DNA from: CAYIEP01 sp964362515 | GTDB taxonomy: Bacteria; Patescibacteriota; Minisyncoccia; UBA6257; UBA9933 | Direction of reading: 5' to 3' | Assembly (NCBI GenBank): GCA_964362515.1 | Contig: CAYIEP010000001.1 | Location: forward strand, 1-33,665 | Length of the DNA stretch: 33,665 nucleotides | Shown: positions 7,167 through 13,493 of the stretch, one piece after another | Layout: each line of letters opens with the position of its first letter | How positions within the stretch are numbered: the first letter of the stretch is position 1 | Program-made: the position numbers and the translations under genes | The notes under the pieces: generated by a model | The model's input: only the letters and a program-made list of their open reading frames with translations | Told to the model about the DNA's origin: nothing | The model's database searches: none

Positions 7167-8479
7167 AACTGACCAAAAACCAAATTATTATTATATCCGT
7201 CGCATCGGCGATAGTTTTATTTTTTATTCTTCTTTTTGTCGGCGTTATTCCGGGGACGCAAGAATCCCCTCAAAAAGGAGATTTTGGAGCCGGCCAGCAA
7301 ACGGAAATAAATTTTTGGGGAACTGATCCGGAAACGACAATTAGGCAGTTAATAAACGAATACACTAAAGTTAATAAGTCCGTTCGAATCGCCTATCGCG
7401 AATTCAAAGAAGAAAATTACGAAAAAGAGCTTATTAACGCTTTGGCCGGCGGAAAAGGTCCGGATATTTTAATGTTTCGCAATACTTGGCTTCCCAAGCA
7501 CAGAGATAAAATTTCTCCGGTAAACGAAACCGTTCTTAATATTTCCCAATTCCGCCAATACTTTCCAACCGTCGCCGAACAAGATTTTACGCTTCAGGAG
7601 ACGAGCAACGAAAAAACCGTTACAAAAATATATTCTTTCCCTCTTTACATTGACACTCTGGCTTTAATTTACAATAAAGATGTTTTTGACGCCAAAGCCG
7701 TTGTTTCTCCTCCAAAAACCTGGAAAGAATTTCAAGGAATCATTCCGAAACTAAGAGAATTAAACGAGTTTAATCAACTGATAAAACCGGCGGCCGCCAT
7801 CGGCGGTTCGGAAAAAAGTATTGACAACGCTTCCGATTTATTAAGCCTTTTGATGCGCCAATTCGGCTCGGAAATGACAGACAGGTATAAAGGCGTAAGT
7901 CTTGGGCCAAAAGGTCTTGACGCTTTCAACTTTTATATCCAATTTGCCAACGCCTCAAACCAATATTACACCTGGAACGACAACCTTAATAATTCCATTG
8001 ATCTCTTTTCTCAAGGAACAACGGGAATAATTTTCAACTATGCCTCAAAAATAAATTTAATTAAAGAAAAAAATCCGTTTATAAATTTGGGGGTTTCTTT
8101 AATGCCCCAATTTTCATCGTCTTCCCAACCGGTAAATCAGGCTAATTATTGGGGCTTGTCTGTTTCTAAACAAAGCAAAAACCAAACCCTTGCTTGGAAT
8201 TTTTTATTTTATTTAATTCTTGACCAGAATATATCGGAACAATATTTAACTATATCCAAAAGACCGCCGGCTTTAAGAACTTTAATTCAGAAATATCTAA
8301 ACGATCCGGACCTTGGAGTTTTTGCCGAACAAGCCTTATCCGCCCGCTCTTGGCCGCAACAAGATAATAATTTAGTTAAACAATTCTTCTCCGATATGAT
8401 AGAATCCGTTCTTAAGGGGCGAGTTTCCGCGGAAAAAGCCCTAAAATTCACGGAAAACGAATTAAACAACATAAGATAA
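7157..8479 (+). CDS. ABC-type extracellular solute-binding protein, family 1
   Basis: A 440-residue protein with an N-terminal membrane anchor at about 9-30, then the family 1 (sugar-type) solute-binding fold. Visible blocks are INFWGTDPE near 51, the segment ELINALAGGKGPDILMFRN near 92-110, YSFPLYIDTLALIYNKDVFD near 154-173 and PKTWKEF shortly after, all typical of SBP_bac_1 proteins. No lipobox cysteine is seen. There are no permease or ATPase genes nearby. The gene overlaps gyrA by 10 nt and abuts the first pilin-like gene with no space, so it may belong functionally with the pilin array. The family is clear; ligand and partner are unknown. Confidence 0.85.
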   Translation: MPLKLTKNQIIIISVASAIVLFFILLFVGVIPGTQESPQKGDFGAGQQTEINFWGTDPETTIRQLINEYTKVNKSVRIAYREFKEENYEKELINALAGGKGPDILMFRNTWLPKHRDKISPVNETVLNISQFRQYFPTVAEQDFTLQETSNEKTVTKIYSFPLYIDTLALIYNKDVFDAKAVVSPPKTWKEFQGIIPKLRELNEFNQLIKPAAAIGGSEKSIDNASDLLSLLMRQFGSEMTDRYKGVSLGPKGLDAFNFYIQFANASNQYYTWNDNLNNSIDLFSQGTTGIIFNYASKINLIKEKNPFINLGVSLMPQFSSSSQPVNQANYWGLSVSKQSKNQTLAWNFLFYLILDQNISEQYLTISKRPPALRTLIQKYLNDPDLGVFAEQALSARSWPQQDNNLVKQFFSDMIESVLKGRVSAEKALKFTENELNNIR

Positions 8480-8854
8480 ATGAAAAAAATAATTCTTGGT
8501 TTTTCGTTTTTTGTTTTTAGTTTATTTTTAACCGCCGCGGCGCAGGGACAGGGCCTTGTTCCTTGTGTCGGGATTGAGTGCCAATGGCGCCACCTTTATA
8601 TACTAATAGACAAAATTATTGATTTCGGAATGTATCTTGTTTTGCCTATTGCCGTAGTAATGATTGTGGTCGGCGGAATTATGATAATGACTTCCGCCGG
8701 CTCGGAAAAAAGATATTCCAAGGGAAAAGAAATTATTACCGCCGGCGTCGTCGGCCTGGTTATCGCCTTGCTTGCCTGGCTGATTATAGATACAATAATT
8801 AAAGTTTTAAGCGGCGGGGATTTCGGTCCGTGGAATCGATTAAAGTACAATTAA
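8480..8854 (+). CDS. VirB2/TrbC-like pilin protein, copy 1
   Basis: A 124-residue protein with a signal peptide (about 1-24), a short exposed segment with two cysteines (PCVGIEC), a first hydrophobic helix at about 47-70, a small basic loop TSAGSEKRYSKGK, and a second helix at about 83-108. This two-helix layout is that of type IV secretion pilins (VirB2/TrbC; Pfam T4SS_pilin type), which are abundant in CPR genomes. It starts immediately after the stop of the solute-binding protein gene, so coupling is likely. It is the most divergent member of the array: it lacks the GDxEK-x-K-x-AR loop motif of the others. Whether these proteins form a pilus, a DNA-uptake machine or something else is not known from the sequence. 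Confidence 0.75.
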   Translation: MKKIILGFSFFVFSLFLTAAAQGQGLVPCVGIECQWRHLYILIDKIIDFGMYLVLPIAVVMIVVGGIMIMTSAGSEKRYSKGKEIITAGVVGLVIALLAWLIIDTIIKVLSGGDFGPWNRLKYN

Positions 8855-8860
8855 AGTACA

Positions 8861-9232
8861 ATGTCTAAAAATTTCAAAAAATATTTTCCGTTTTTTCTTT
8901 TTTTAATCTTCGGCGCTTCTTTAATAAGCGTTTCCGCCGCTTATAGTCTTGATAACGCCGCCCAACAGCTTTGCGACGGCTCAAATTGTATAATCAGCAC
9001 CCCGGACAAAATTTTCGAAATTCTTTCCAAAATCGTTCAGTGGGCTTACACTATCTTTTTTATTATGGCGGTATTTTTCATTTTATTGGCGGCTTTCACT
9101 TTCTTAACTGCCCAGGGCGACCCGGAAAAAGTAAAAAGCGCCAGAGACCAAATTATTTGGGCGGTTGTGGCTATAATAGTCGCGCTTCTTTCGGTCGGCG
9201 CGGCGCAAATTATTAAAAACTTCATACAGTAA
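8861..9232 (+). CDS. VirB2/TrbC-like pilin protein, copy 2
   Basis: A 123-residue member of the array: signal peptide (about 1-27, SVSAAYS), a short exposed segment with two cysteines (LCDGSNC, as in copy 1), helix one (about 65-87), the loop TAQGDPEKVKSARDQI, and helix two (about 100-120). The loop motif G-D-x-E-K-x-K-x-A-R is shared with the following copies. Its stop codon overlaps the next start by one base. The conserved cysteine pair in copies 1 and 2 could form a disulfide; copies 3-5 lack it. Confidence 0.78.
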   Translation: MSKNFKKYFPFFLFLIFGASLISVSAAYSLDNAAQQLCDGSNCIISTPDKIFEILSKIVQWAYTIFFIMAVFFILLAAFTFLTAQGDPEKVKSARDQIIWAVVAIIVALLSVGAAQIIKNFIQ

Positions 9233-9942
9233 TGAAAGGTATCCTTTTTATTTTGGCAAGTGTTATGTTTTTTTCTCCGTTTTTAACGGGAATGGCTATT
9301 GAAAAGGGAGCATTGCCCGAGCCCGACGATTTCGGTATTGATGAAACGTCTGCTAGTGAAATTGACAGCGTTGACGCCCTAGTGGGATTAGTTGCTAATG
9401 TTGTGGGTTGGGTGTATATCATCTTTTTTATCATCGCCGTGTTTTTCATTCTCTTGGCCGCTTTCAATTATTTGACGGCCGGCGACGACACGGAAAAAAC
9501 AAAAAAAGCCAGGCAAATGTTGATTTACGCGGTTATTGCCATTACGATAGCGTTGTTGGCGACAATGGTCTCATTTATTGTTGAAAATTTTTTAACAGAT
9601 CCGTTGGCCGGTCCAATGTTTATAACTGTCGCTTTTGCCGCCCCTGTTCCGGGCACGATTCCCACCGCCAATCAAATCGGGGTTAAAGGCGCGTCAAATA
9701 TAACGGATGAAAAGGGATTGGTTAAAATCATCACTGATGTTGTCGGCTGGACGTACACGATTTTCTTTATCATCGCCGTGTTTTTCATTCTCTTGGCCGC
9801 TTTCAATTATTTGACGGCCGGCGACGACGCCGAACAAATAAAAAAAGCCAGGCAAATGTTGATTTACGCGGCTATTGCCATCGCGATAGCGTTGTTGGCG
9901 GTGATGGCAAATACTATTGTTAAAAATTTTCTAAACGGCTAA
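9232..9942 (+). CDS. Tandem-duplicated (fused) VirB2/TrbC-like pilin, copy 3
   Basis: A 236-residue protein holding two complete pilin domains in one chain. Each has helix one (IIAVFFILLAAFNYLTAGDD), the loop with E-K/Q-x-K-K-A-R, and helix two. The domains are about 113 residues apart. At DNA level 63 consecutive bases are identical (9427-9489 and 9766-9828), so the duplication is recent or kept alike by gene conversion. Between the domains, the segment MFITVAFAAPVPGT looks like the tail of a signal peptide with an AFA cleavage site. This suggests that two complete genes, each with its own signal, fused in frame. The chain could work as a covalent dimer or be cut into two subunits. Confidence 0.8.
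   Translation: MKGILFILASVMFFSPFLTGMAIEKGALPEPDDFGIDETSASEIDSVDALVGLVANVVGWVYIIFFIIAVFFILLAAFNYLTAGDDTEKTKKARQMLIYAVIAITIALLATMVSFIVENFLTDPLAGPMFITVAFAAPVPGTIPTANQIGVKGASNITDEKGLVKIITDVVGWTYTIFFIIAVFFILLAAFNYLTAGDDAEQIKKARQMLIYAAIAIAIALLAVMANTIVKNFLNG
9427..9828 (+). repeat. Direct repeat pair inside the fused pilin gene
   Basis: Copies at 9427-9489 and 9766-9828 are identical over 63 bp, with an offset of 339 bp (113 codons). Similarity continues downstream, including the run coding for KKARQMLIYA. The repeat is a hot spot for recombination between the copies and for assembly collapse. Confidence 0.9.
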
Positions 9943-9966
9943 GATGGCGGTTATAGTCTTTAATTT

Positions 9967-9995
9967 TTGATTATTTTGATGTAATATTCTATAAA
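9967..9995 (+). promoter_or_regulatory. Internal promoter within the pilin array
   Basis: TTGATT (9967-9972), 17 bp, TATAAA (9990-9995). It lies in the 85-nt space before the copy 4 gene, with an expected leader of about 26 nt. It would allow copies 4 and 5 to be expressed separately from gyrA and copies 1-3. Confidence 0.65.
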
Positions 9996-10027
9996 GGTCG
10001 TGATTTTAAATTCTAAACGAAGAATTT

Positions 10028-10402
10028 ATGAAATTTCTAAATTCAAAAACAGTATTATTCGGATTAATGGGGTTGGTCGCGATTATGAGTTTTGGCGATT
10101 TGGCTATAGCTCAAATTCCAACAACTCTTCCTCAAGTCCCGCAAGTCGGACCGACAACGGTCGGAGGAGTAGTTGACCTTGTGAGGTATATTGTCCGCTG
10201 GGTCTATATTATATTCTTTATTGTCGCCGTTCTCTTTATTCTTTTCGCCGCTTTTACTTATCTTTCCGCCGGCGGAGACGAAGAAAAAGTGAAGACCGCG
10301 AGGAATATGATAATTTACGCCTCTATTGCCATTCTTGTCGCGCTTCTGGCGGTCGCCTTTGAAGCCATTATTAAGGGTTTCTTGCTTTCGCCAACGGCGT
10401 AA
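10028..10402 (+). CDS. VirB2/TrbC-like pilin protein, copy 4
   Basis: A 124-residue pilin-like protein: signal peptide ending near LAIAQ (about residue 29), a proline-rich exposed segment (PTTLPQVPQVGP), helix one (VYIIFFIVAVLFILFAAFTY), loop SAGGDEEKVKTARNM with the shared motif, and helix two. It is closest in style to copies 2 and 3. Unlike the earlier copies, it is preceded by an 85-nt spacer carrying a good promoter, so its expression may be uncoupled from gyrA. Confidence 0.78.
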   Translation: MKFLNSKTVLFGLMGLVAIMSFGDLAIAQIPTTLPQVPQVGPTTVGGVVDLVRYIVRWVYIIFFIVAVLFILFAAFTYLSAGGDEEKVKTARNMIIYASIAILVALLAVAFEAIIKGFLLSPTA

Positions 10403-10413
10403 ATTTTATGCTT

Positions 10414-10472
10414 CCCCGACCGCGATCGGGGGGCATGCCCGGGATTATAAAATTTGTGATTCCGGGCATGCC
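10414..10472 (+). repeat. GC-rich double hairpin covering the start codon of pilin copy 5
   Basis: Two adjacent hairpins. The first is CCCCGA (10414-10419) with TCGGGG (10426-10431). The second is GGCATGCCCGG (10432-10442) with CCGGGCATGCC (10462-10472), a perfect 11-bp stem with a 19-nt loop. The right arm contains the likely start codon (10468-10470). There is no T tract, so it is not a terminator. The base composition is far richer in GC than the neighbouring genes, suggesting a mobile or inserted element. Confidence 0.75.
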
Positions 10473-10842
10473 AAAAAATATAAAAAAAATAATTTACTAT
10501 CCGGTATTTTTATTTTTTGTTTATTCCGTTAATGAGTCTTTGGCTCAAGGAGGGACCGGTGGTTCATCTGGAGGAACCGGTCCTATTACTATTAAAAATC
10601 CACTAGGCGATGATGCCAGTTTTTTAGGAATTATAAATAAAGTTATTGATTATTTAATTTATATCAGCGTTCCGATTTTGGCTCTAATGATTTTAGTCGG
10701 CGGATTTCAAATTCTTACCGCCAGAGACGACGCGGAAAAAGTCAAAAGCGGCAGAAACACGATTATGTGGGCCGTTGTCGGTTTTTTGATTGTTCTCGTC
10801 TCAAAAGGGGTCGCTTTAATACTTATAGGAATAATAAAGTAA
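10468..10842 (+). CDS. VirB2/TrbC-like pilin protein, copy 5
   Basis: From the start at 10468 the protein has 124 residues, with a well-formed signal peptide: MPKNIKK, a hydrophobic run, and NESLAQ as the cleavage region. A low-complexity stretch rich in Gly, Ser and Thr follows, then helix one (about 60-82), the loop TARDDAEKVKSGRNT, and helix two. In-frame ATGs upstream at 10408 and 10435 would add residues coded by a GC-rich hairpin element and spoil the signal peptide, so I prefer 10468. That start codon sits inside an 11-bp hairpin stem. The loop motif D-x-E-K-V-K-S-G-R is a variant of that of the other copies. Its stop overlaps the terminator of the convergent operon. Confidence 0.72.
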   Translation: MPKNIKKIIYYPVFLFFVYSVNESLAQGGTGGSSGGTGPITIKNPLGDDASFLGIINKVIDYLIYISVPILALMILVGGFQILTARDDAEKVKSGRNTIMWAVVGFLIVLVSKGVALILIGIIK

Positions 10843-10869
10843 AAAGCCGGCGAGTTACCCCGACGGCTT
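10841..10869 (-). terminator. Terminator of the SPFH operon
   Basis: On the minus strand AAGCCG (10869-10864) pairs with CGGCTT (10849-10844) and is followed by a T run at 10845-10841. It lies 21 nt after the stop of the convergent 201-aa gene. It overlaps the end of the last pilin gene, but the T tract is present on the minus strand only. Confidence 0.6.
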
Positions 10870-10889
10870 CCAAAAACTTTCTGGCCAAA

Positions 10890-11495
10890 TTACTTCTTCG
10901 GCCATGTGGAAAACACAATCTCCGCTTTGTCCGCGTCTTCCGCGCGGGCCATTATTATGAACCCGGGGATTATGTCCCCGAAACTTTCTTCTTCCCCGAG
11001 TGTTCCATCGCTTTTCAGGGGTCTGGGATATTTCTTCCCAGGCTCTTGGATAAACTCCCTTTTATCCAATAACTTAACTCTGATTTTATCTTGGGGGACA
11101 ATTTGGAACCAGTGATTTGGTTCCAAATTAATTTTTGTCCATTCCGCTTTCTTCACGGTCACTATCCTTGTGACTCTTGTGACCAGATTACCGTCCTTGG
11201 TGATAAAAGCTTCAATCCCGGCGGTTGTTTTTTTCTCGTCCTTGATGATTGTGAGGTCAGATATCCCTATCACTAAAATAGAGATAATCCCTATCCCCAT
11301 TACCCAACCAGTAATGCTTCTTACCGTATCGGGTAGATTGAAAATTCCCATATAGCTGGCAAAACGAATCCAGCCAACTATGAGCACCGGGATACCAAGT
11401 AGCACTCCAGCCGCTCCGGCAAATATCCTCATTAGAATAAGGAGGGTAACGGAAATAATCACCGCCACCCCAATCCAAACAAAAAGTGATTTCAT
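10890..11495 (-). CDS. Membrane protein of unknown function, downstream of the SPFH gene
   Basis: A 201-residue protein from MKSLFVWIG. There are hydrophobic segments at about 3-22, 25-45 and 60-85, then a soluble, mostly beta-like C-terminal domain of about 110 residues (EAFITKDGNLVTRVTRIVTV and onward) with no family I recognise. GGAG lies seven nt upstream of this ATG, which decides the start over an upstream in-frame Met at 11516. It follows the SPFH gene by 45 nt and shares its promoter and terminator. SPFH proteins often pair with small membrane partners such as NfeD, and this protein may fill that position, but no NfeD motif is visible. Confidence 0.65.
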   Translation of the reverse strand: MKSLFVWIGVAVIISVTLLILMRIFAGAAGVLLGIPVLIVGWIRFASYMGIFNLPDTVRSITGWVMGIGIISILVIGISDLTIIKDEKKTTAGIEAFITKDGNLVTRVTRIVTVKKAEWTKINLEPNHWFQIVPQDKIRVKLLDKREFIQEPGKKYPRPLKSDGTLGEEESFGDIIPGFIIMARAEDADKAEIVFSTWPKK

Positions 11496-11540
11496 TTTAA
11501 TTCTCCAGAGCCGCAAGCGACCCTAAAAAAGTTTAAAAGT

Positions 11541-12278
11541 TTATTTTTTTAGGCCGCCGACGATGGCTCTTGCCACGTCGTAAGCAATATCACCCCAGAC
11601 AACTAGTTCCGGAGCCACTCCTGCTGATTTTGCTTTTACGGCAATTCGTTTGCCTTCTTTTTCGGCCGTAGCGGCTTCTTCCGCCACTTCCCTGGCTTTA
11701 TCCGGAAGCCGGAGATTCTCTATTTGAATCTCCACCATGATTCCCCAGACGTTCTTAACGTCACTAACAAGAAGTCCGTTGATATTATCTTCTATTGTCT
11801 TAAGAATATCCTTATCTAGTGTTTTTTTAAGTTCGTCTCCCGTGAAAAATTCCTCAAGGCTATGCCCGCTAAATTCATTCTGAAAGTAGGCGACGATCCT
11901 TTTTTCGATAAGATTGGTCCTTTTTTTGTAATCAATAACTGTCGCCGCCATGACCGCGTTAACTACCTCTTGATGAAAGATAACGTAGTCTACTTCAATT
12001 TCAACAGCGTCGCCGGTGATTACCTTGGCGTTCCGAGGGTCGCTCGGCTCATTTTCCAAAGTAACCTCCATCAGTTTTTCTTCCCATCCTGGGATTATTA
12101 AGTGAGTTCCCGGGTCAAGCGCCCGGGGAATACCAGTCCAAATATTCTTGATGACCCAATTCCTGCGCGGGTCCACCTCAATCAATCCCTCCTTGAAAAT
12201 GAGGGTTATCAAGGCGCCTATCGTTAAGCCGAAAGTCGCCAAGATAGCGACTAAAATCAAAATCTTTTCAATATCCAC
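11541..12278 (-). CDS. SPFH / band-7 domain membrane protein
   Basis: A 245-residue protein: an N-terminal membrane anchor at about 6-29, then a band-7 domain. Supporting features are the segment RALDPGTHLIIPGWEEKLMEV (near 53-73), the beta-rich stretch around DAVEIEVDYVIFH, and the C-terminal helical region DKAREVAEEAATAEKEGKRI, which is typical of the end of the SPFH domain. Family members (stomatin, prohibitin, flotillin) oligomerise and organise membrane domains or proteases. The ATG is preceded by AAGGAG at 10 nt, one of the strongest ribosome-binding sites in the window, and the leader is about 120 nt with a TTCAAAC/GTTTGAA hairpin (12372-12395). Confidence 0.75.
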   Translation of the reverse strand: MDIEKILILVAILATFGLTIGALITLIFKEGLIEVDPRRNWVIKNIWTGIPRALDPGTHLIIPGWEEKLMEVTLENEPSDPRNAKVITGDAVEIEVDYVIFHQEVVNAVMAATVIDYKKRTNLIEKRIVAYFQNEFSGHSLEEFFTGDELKKTLDKDILKTIEDNINGLLVSDVKNVWGIMVEIQIENLRLPDKAREVAEEAATAEKEGKRIAVKAKSAGVAPELVVWGDIAYDVARAIVGGLKK

Positions 12279-12371
12279 AAAGTTCTCCTTGGCGAGCCTA
12301 AAACGACTCGCCTAAAAAGTTTAGAGAGATTGCTTTTCCGTTCAATCCTTTTTATTATTTTTAAAGTCCTT

Positions 12372-12395
12372 TTCAAACAGAAAAGTCCGTTTGAA
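12372..12395 (-). promoter_or_regulatory. Hairpin in the SPFH gene leader
   Basis: Seven-bp perfect stem TTCAAAC (12372-12378) / GTTTGAA (12389-12395) with a 10-nt loop, in the long 5' leader of the SPFH transcript. There is no T tract after it, so its role is open. On the other strand it overlaps the -35 box of tRNA-Leu. Confidence 0.35.
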
Positions 12396-12419
12396 GATAA
12401 TTTTACTTTATCATATACT
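12391..12419 (+). promoter_or_regulatory. Promoter of tRNA-Leu
   Basis: TTGAAG (12391-12396), 17 bp, TATACT (12414-12419). The expected transcription start is about 14 nt before the mature 5' end of the tRNA. It overlaps the opposite-strand promoter of the SPFH operon. Confidence 0.6.
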
Positions 12420-12433
12420 TAATATAAAGTCAA
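12405..12433 (-). promoter_or_regulatory. Promoter of the SPFH operon
   Basis: On the minus strand TTGACT (12433-12428), 17 bp, TAAAGT (12410-12405). It is embedded in the tRNA-Leu promoter on the opposite strand, so the two promoters should compete for polymerase. Confidence 0.5.
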
Positions 12434-12439
12434 GTTTAT

Positions 12440-12526
12440 GTCGAGGTGATGGAACTGGCAGACATGTTGGCCTTAGAAGCCAATGCTCGTAAGAGCTTGA
12501 GGGTTCAAATCCCTCCCTCGACACCA
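12440..12526 (+). tRNA. tRNA-Leu, anticodon UAG
   Basis: The acceptor stem GTCGAGG pairs with CCTCGAC, followed by discriminator A and an encoded CCA. The anticodon stem TTGGC/GCCAA holds the loop CTTAGAA with anticodon TAG. A long variable arm (TGCTC-GTAA-GAGCT) marks a class II tRNA, as expected for leucine, and the T arm GAGGG-TTCAAAT-CCCTC is standard. The total is 87 nt including CCA. Confidence 0.95.
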
Positions 12527-12544
12527 AGTTAAAACCTATTTAAA

Positions 12545-13453
12545 TTATTTTCTTCTCCTGCCGTGAAAAGTTTTATGAATTTCTCTTAATTCTTTATTTG
12601 TTAAGTGAGTATAAATTTGGGTTGTGGAAATATTGGAATGCCCTAAAAGTTCTTGGACCGACCTTATGTCCGCTCCGCCGATTAAGAGGTCTGTCGCGAA
12701 AAGGTGGCGAAGCATATGGGGGTGAACGCGCTCGGCTATACCCGCTTTTCTGGCGTAAAAATCAACAATTCTTTGAACGGTTCTGGGGATTATTCTTCTT
12801 GTTGTTTTTAATGTTTTTGATTTAGCGAAACTTATAAATAAGGCCTCTTCCGTATCCTGTCTTTTTTCTAAATAGTTTTTAATCGCCCTTTTCGCTCTTT
12901 CGGAAAGAAAAACAATTCTTAACTTATTACCCTTGCCTCTTATGGTAATTTCTCCTCTTTTGATATCAAAGTATCTATCCAAGACACACAACTCGGAAAT
13001 TCTAAGGCCGGTTGAAAAAAATATTTCCAATATCGCTTTGTCGCGAAGAGTTTTTAAATCGTTTCCCTTGGGCGAATCCATTAACCTTTCCAAGTCTTTG
13101 TAATCTATAATTTTTATTTGTCTTGTCGGAATTTTAGGAAGCTCGATTTTATCCGGAGAGATAACGGCGTAATCGTTTTTTATTAAATATTTCAAAAAAT
13201 TTCTTAAGGCGATAATATAATATGCTTGGGTTGTTTTTTTATATTCTTGGCCTTCGGCGGTTTTCGCTCTTGCCAGAAAAAGCCTGAAATCCCTTATTTT
13301 ATCAAAAGTAATATCTTTTTCCGATTTAACGCCGGAAAAATTCAAAAACGCCTTAAGATAACGTTCATAGTTTTCGCTGGTTTTAACCGAACGATTCTTC
13401 TCTATTTCAAGATAATTAAGATAATATTTGACAAGTTTTTTAATATCGGCCAT
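12545..13453 (-). CDS. xerD: Tyrosine recombinase, XerC/XerD type
   Basis: A 302-residue site-specific recombinase. The N-terminal SAM-like core-binding domain (about 1-105) is followed by the catalytic domain. The active-site set is complete: R151 in STGLRISEL, the lysine of the GKGNK turn near 174, H246 and R249 in HPHMLRH, H272 in LGHSN and the nucleophile Y281 in TTQIYTH. Length and motifs fit the housekeeping Xer family that resolves chromosome dimers at dif, rather than a phage integrase. The XerC or XerD identity cannot be settled here; many CPR genomes seem to carry a single Xer. No mobile-element context is present. The ATG lies eight nt after an extended -10 box in a palindrome shared with glyA, predicting a leaderless mRNA. 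Confidence 0.85.
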   Translation of the reverse strand: MADIKKLVKYYLNYLEIEKNRSVKTSENYERYLKAFLNFSGVKSEKDITFDKIRDFRLFLARAKTAEGQEYKKTTQAYYIIALRNFLKYLIKNDYAVISPDKIELPKIPTRQIKIIDYKDLERLMDSPKGNDLKTLRDKAILEIFFSTGLRISELCVLDRYFDIKRGEITIRGKGNKLRIVFLSERAKRAIKNYLEKRQDTEEALFISFAKSKTLKTTRRIIPRTVQRIVDFYARKAGIAERVHPHMLRHLFATDLLIGGADIRSVQELLGHSNISTTQIYTHLTNKELREIHKTFHGRRRK

Positions 13454-13461
13454 TTTCTTTT

Positions 13462-13483
13462 ATTCTAACAAATTTGTTAGAAT
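13462..13483. promoter_or_regulatory. 22-bp perfect palindrome with two divergent extended -10 boxes
   Basis: ATTCTAACAAA (13462-13472) followed by its exact reverse complement TTTGTTAGAAT (13473-13483). Each strand reads TGTTAGAAT, an extended -10 element. The plus copy serves glyA (ATG at 13494) and the minus copy serves the recombinase gene (ATG at 13453). No convincing -35 box is seen on either side. The symmetry would also suit binding of a dimeric repressor. Confidence 0.6.
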
Positions 13484-13493
13484 GATACGAAAC

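Noticed and set aside
10408..10470. N-terminal extension of the fifth pilin (MLPRPRSGGMPGIIKF)
   Set aside because: It is coded by a GC-rich hairpin element and would move the signal peptide away from the N-terminus.
11495..11516. Longer start MRLWRIK for the membrane protein
   Set aside because: A GGAG site lies seven nt before the internal ATG at 11495, and the extension adds nothing recognisable.
13462..13483. Candidate dif site beside the Xer gene
   Set aside because: Known dif sites have two 11-bp arms separated by 6 bp with arm-specific sequences. This is a continuous palindrome that is better explained as divergent -10 boxes.
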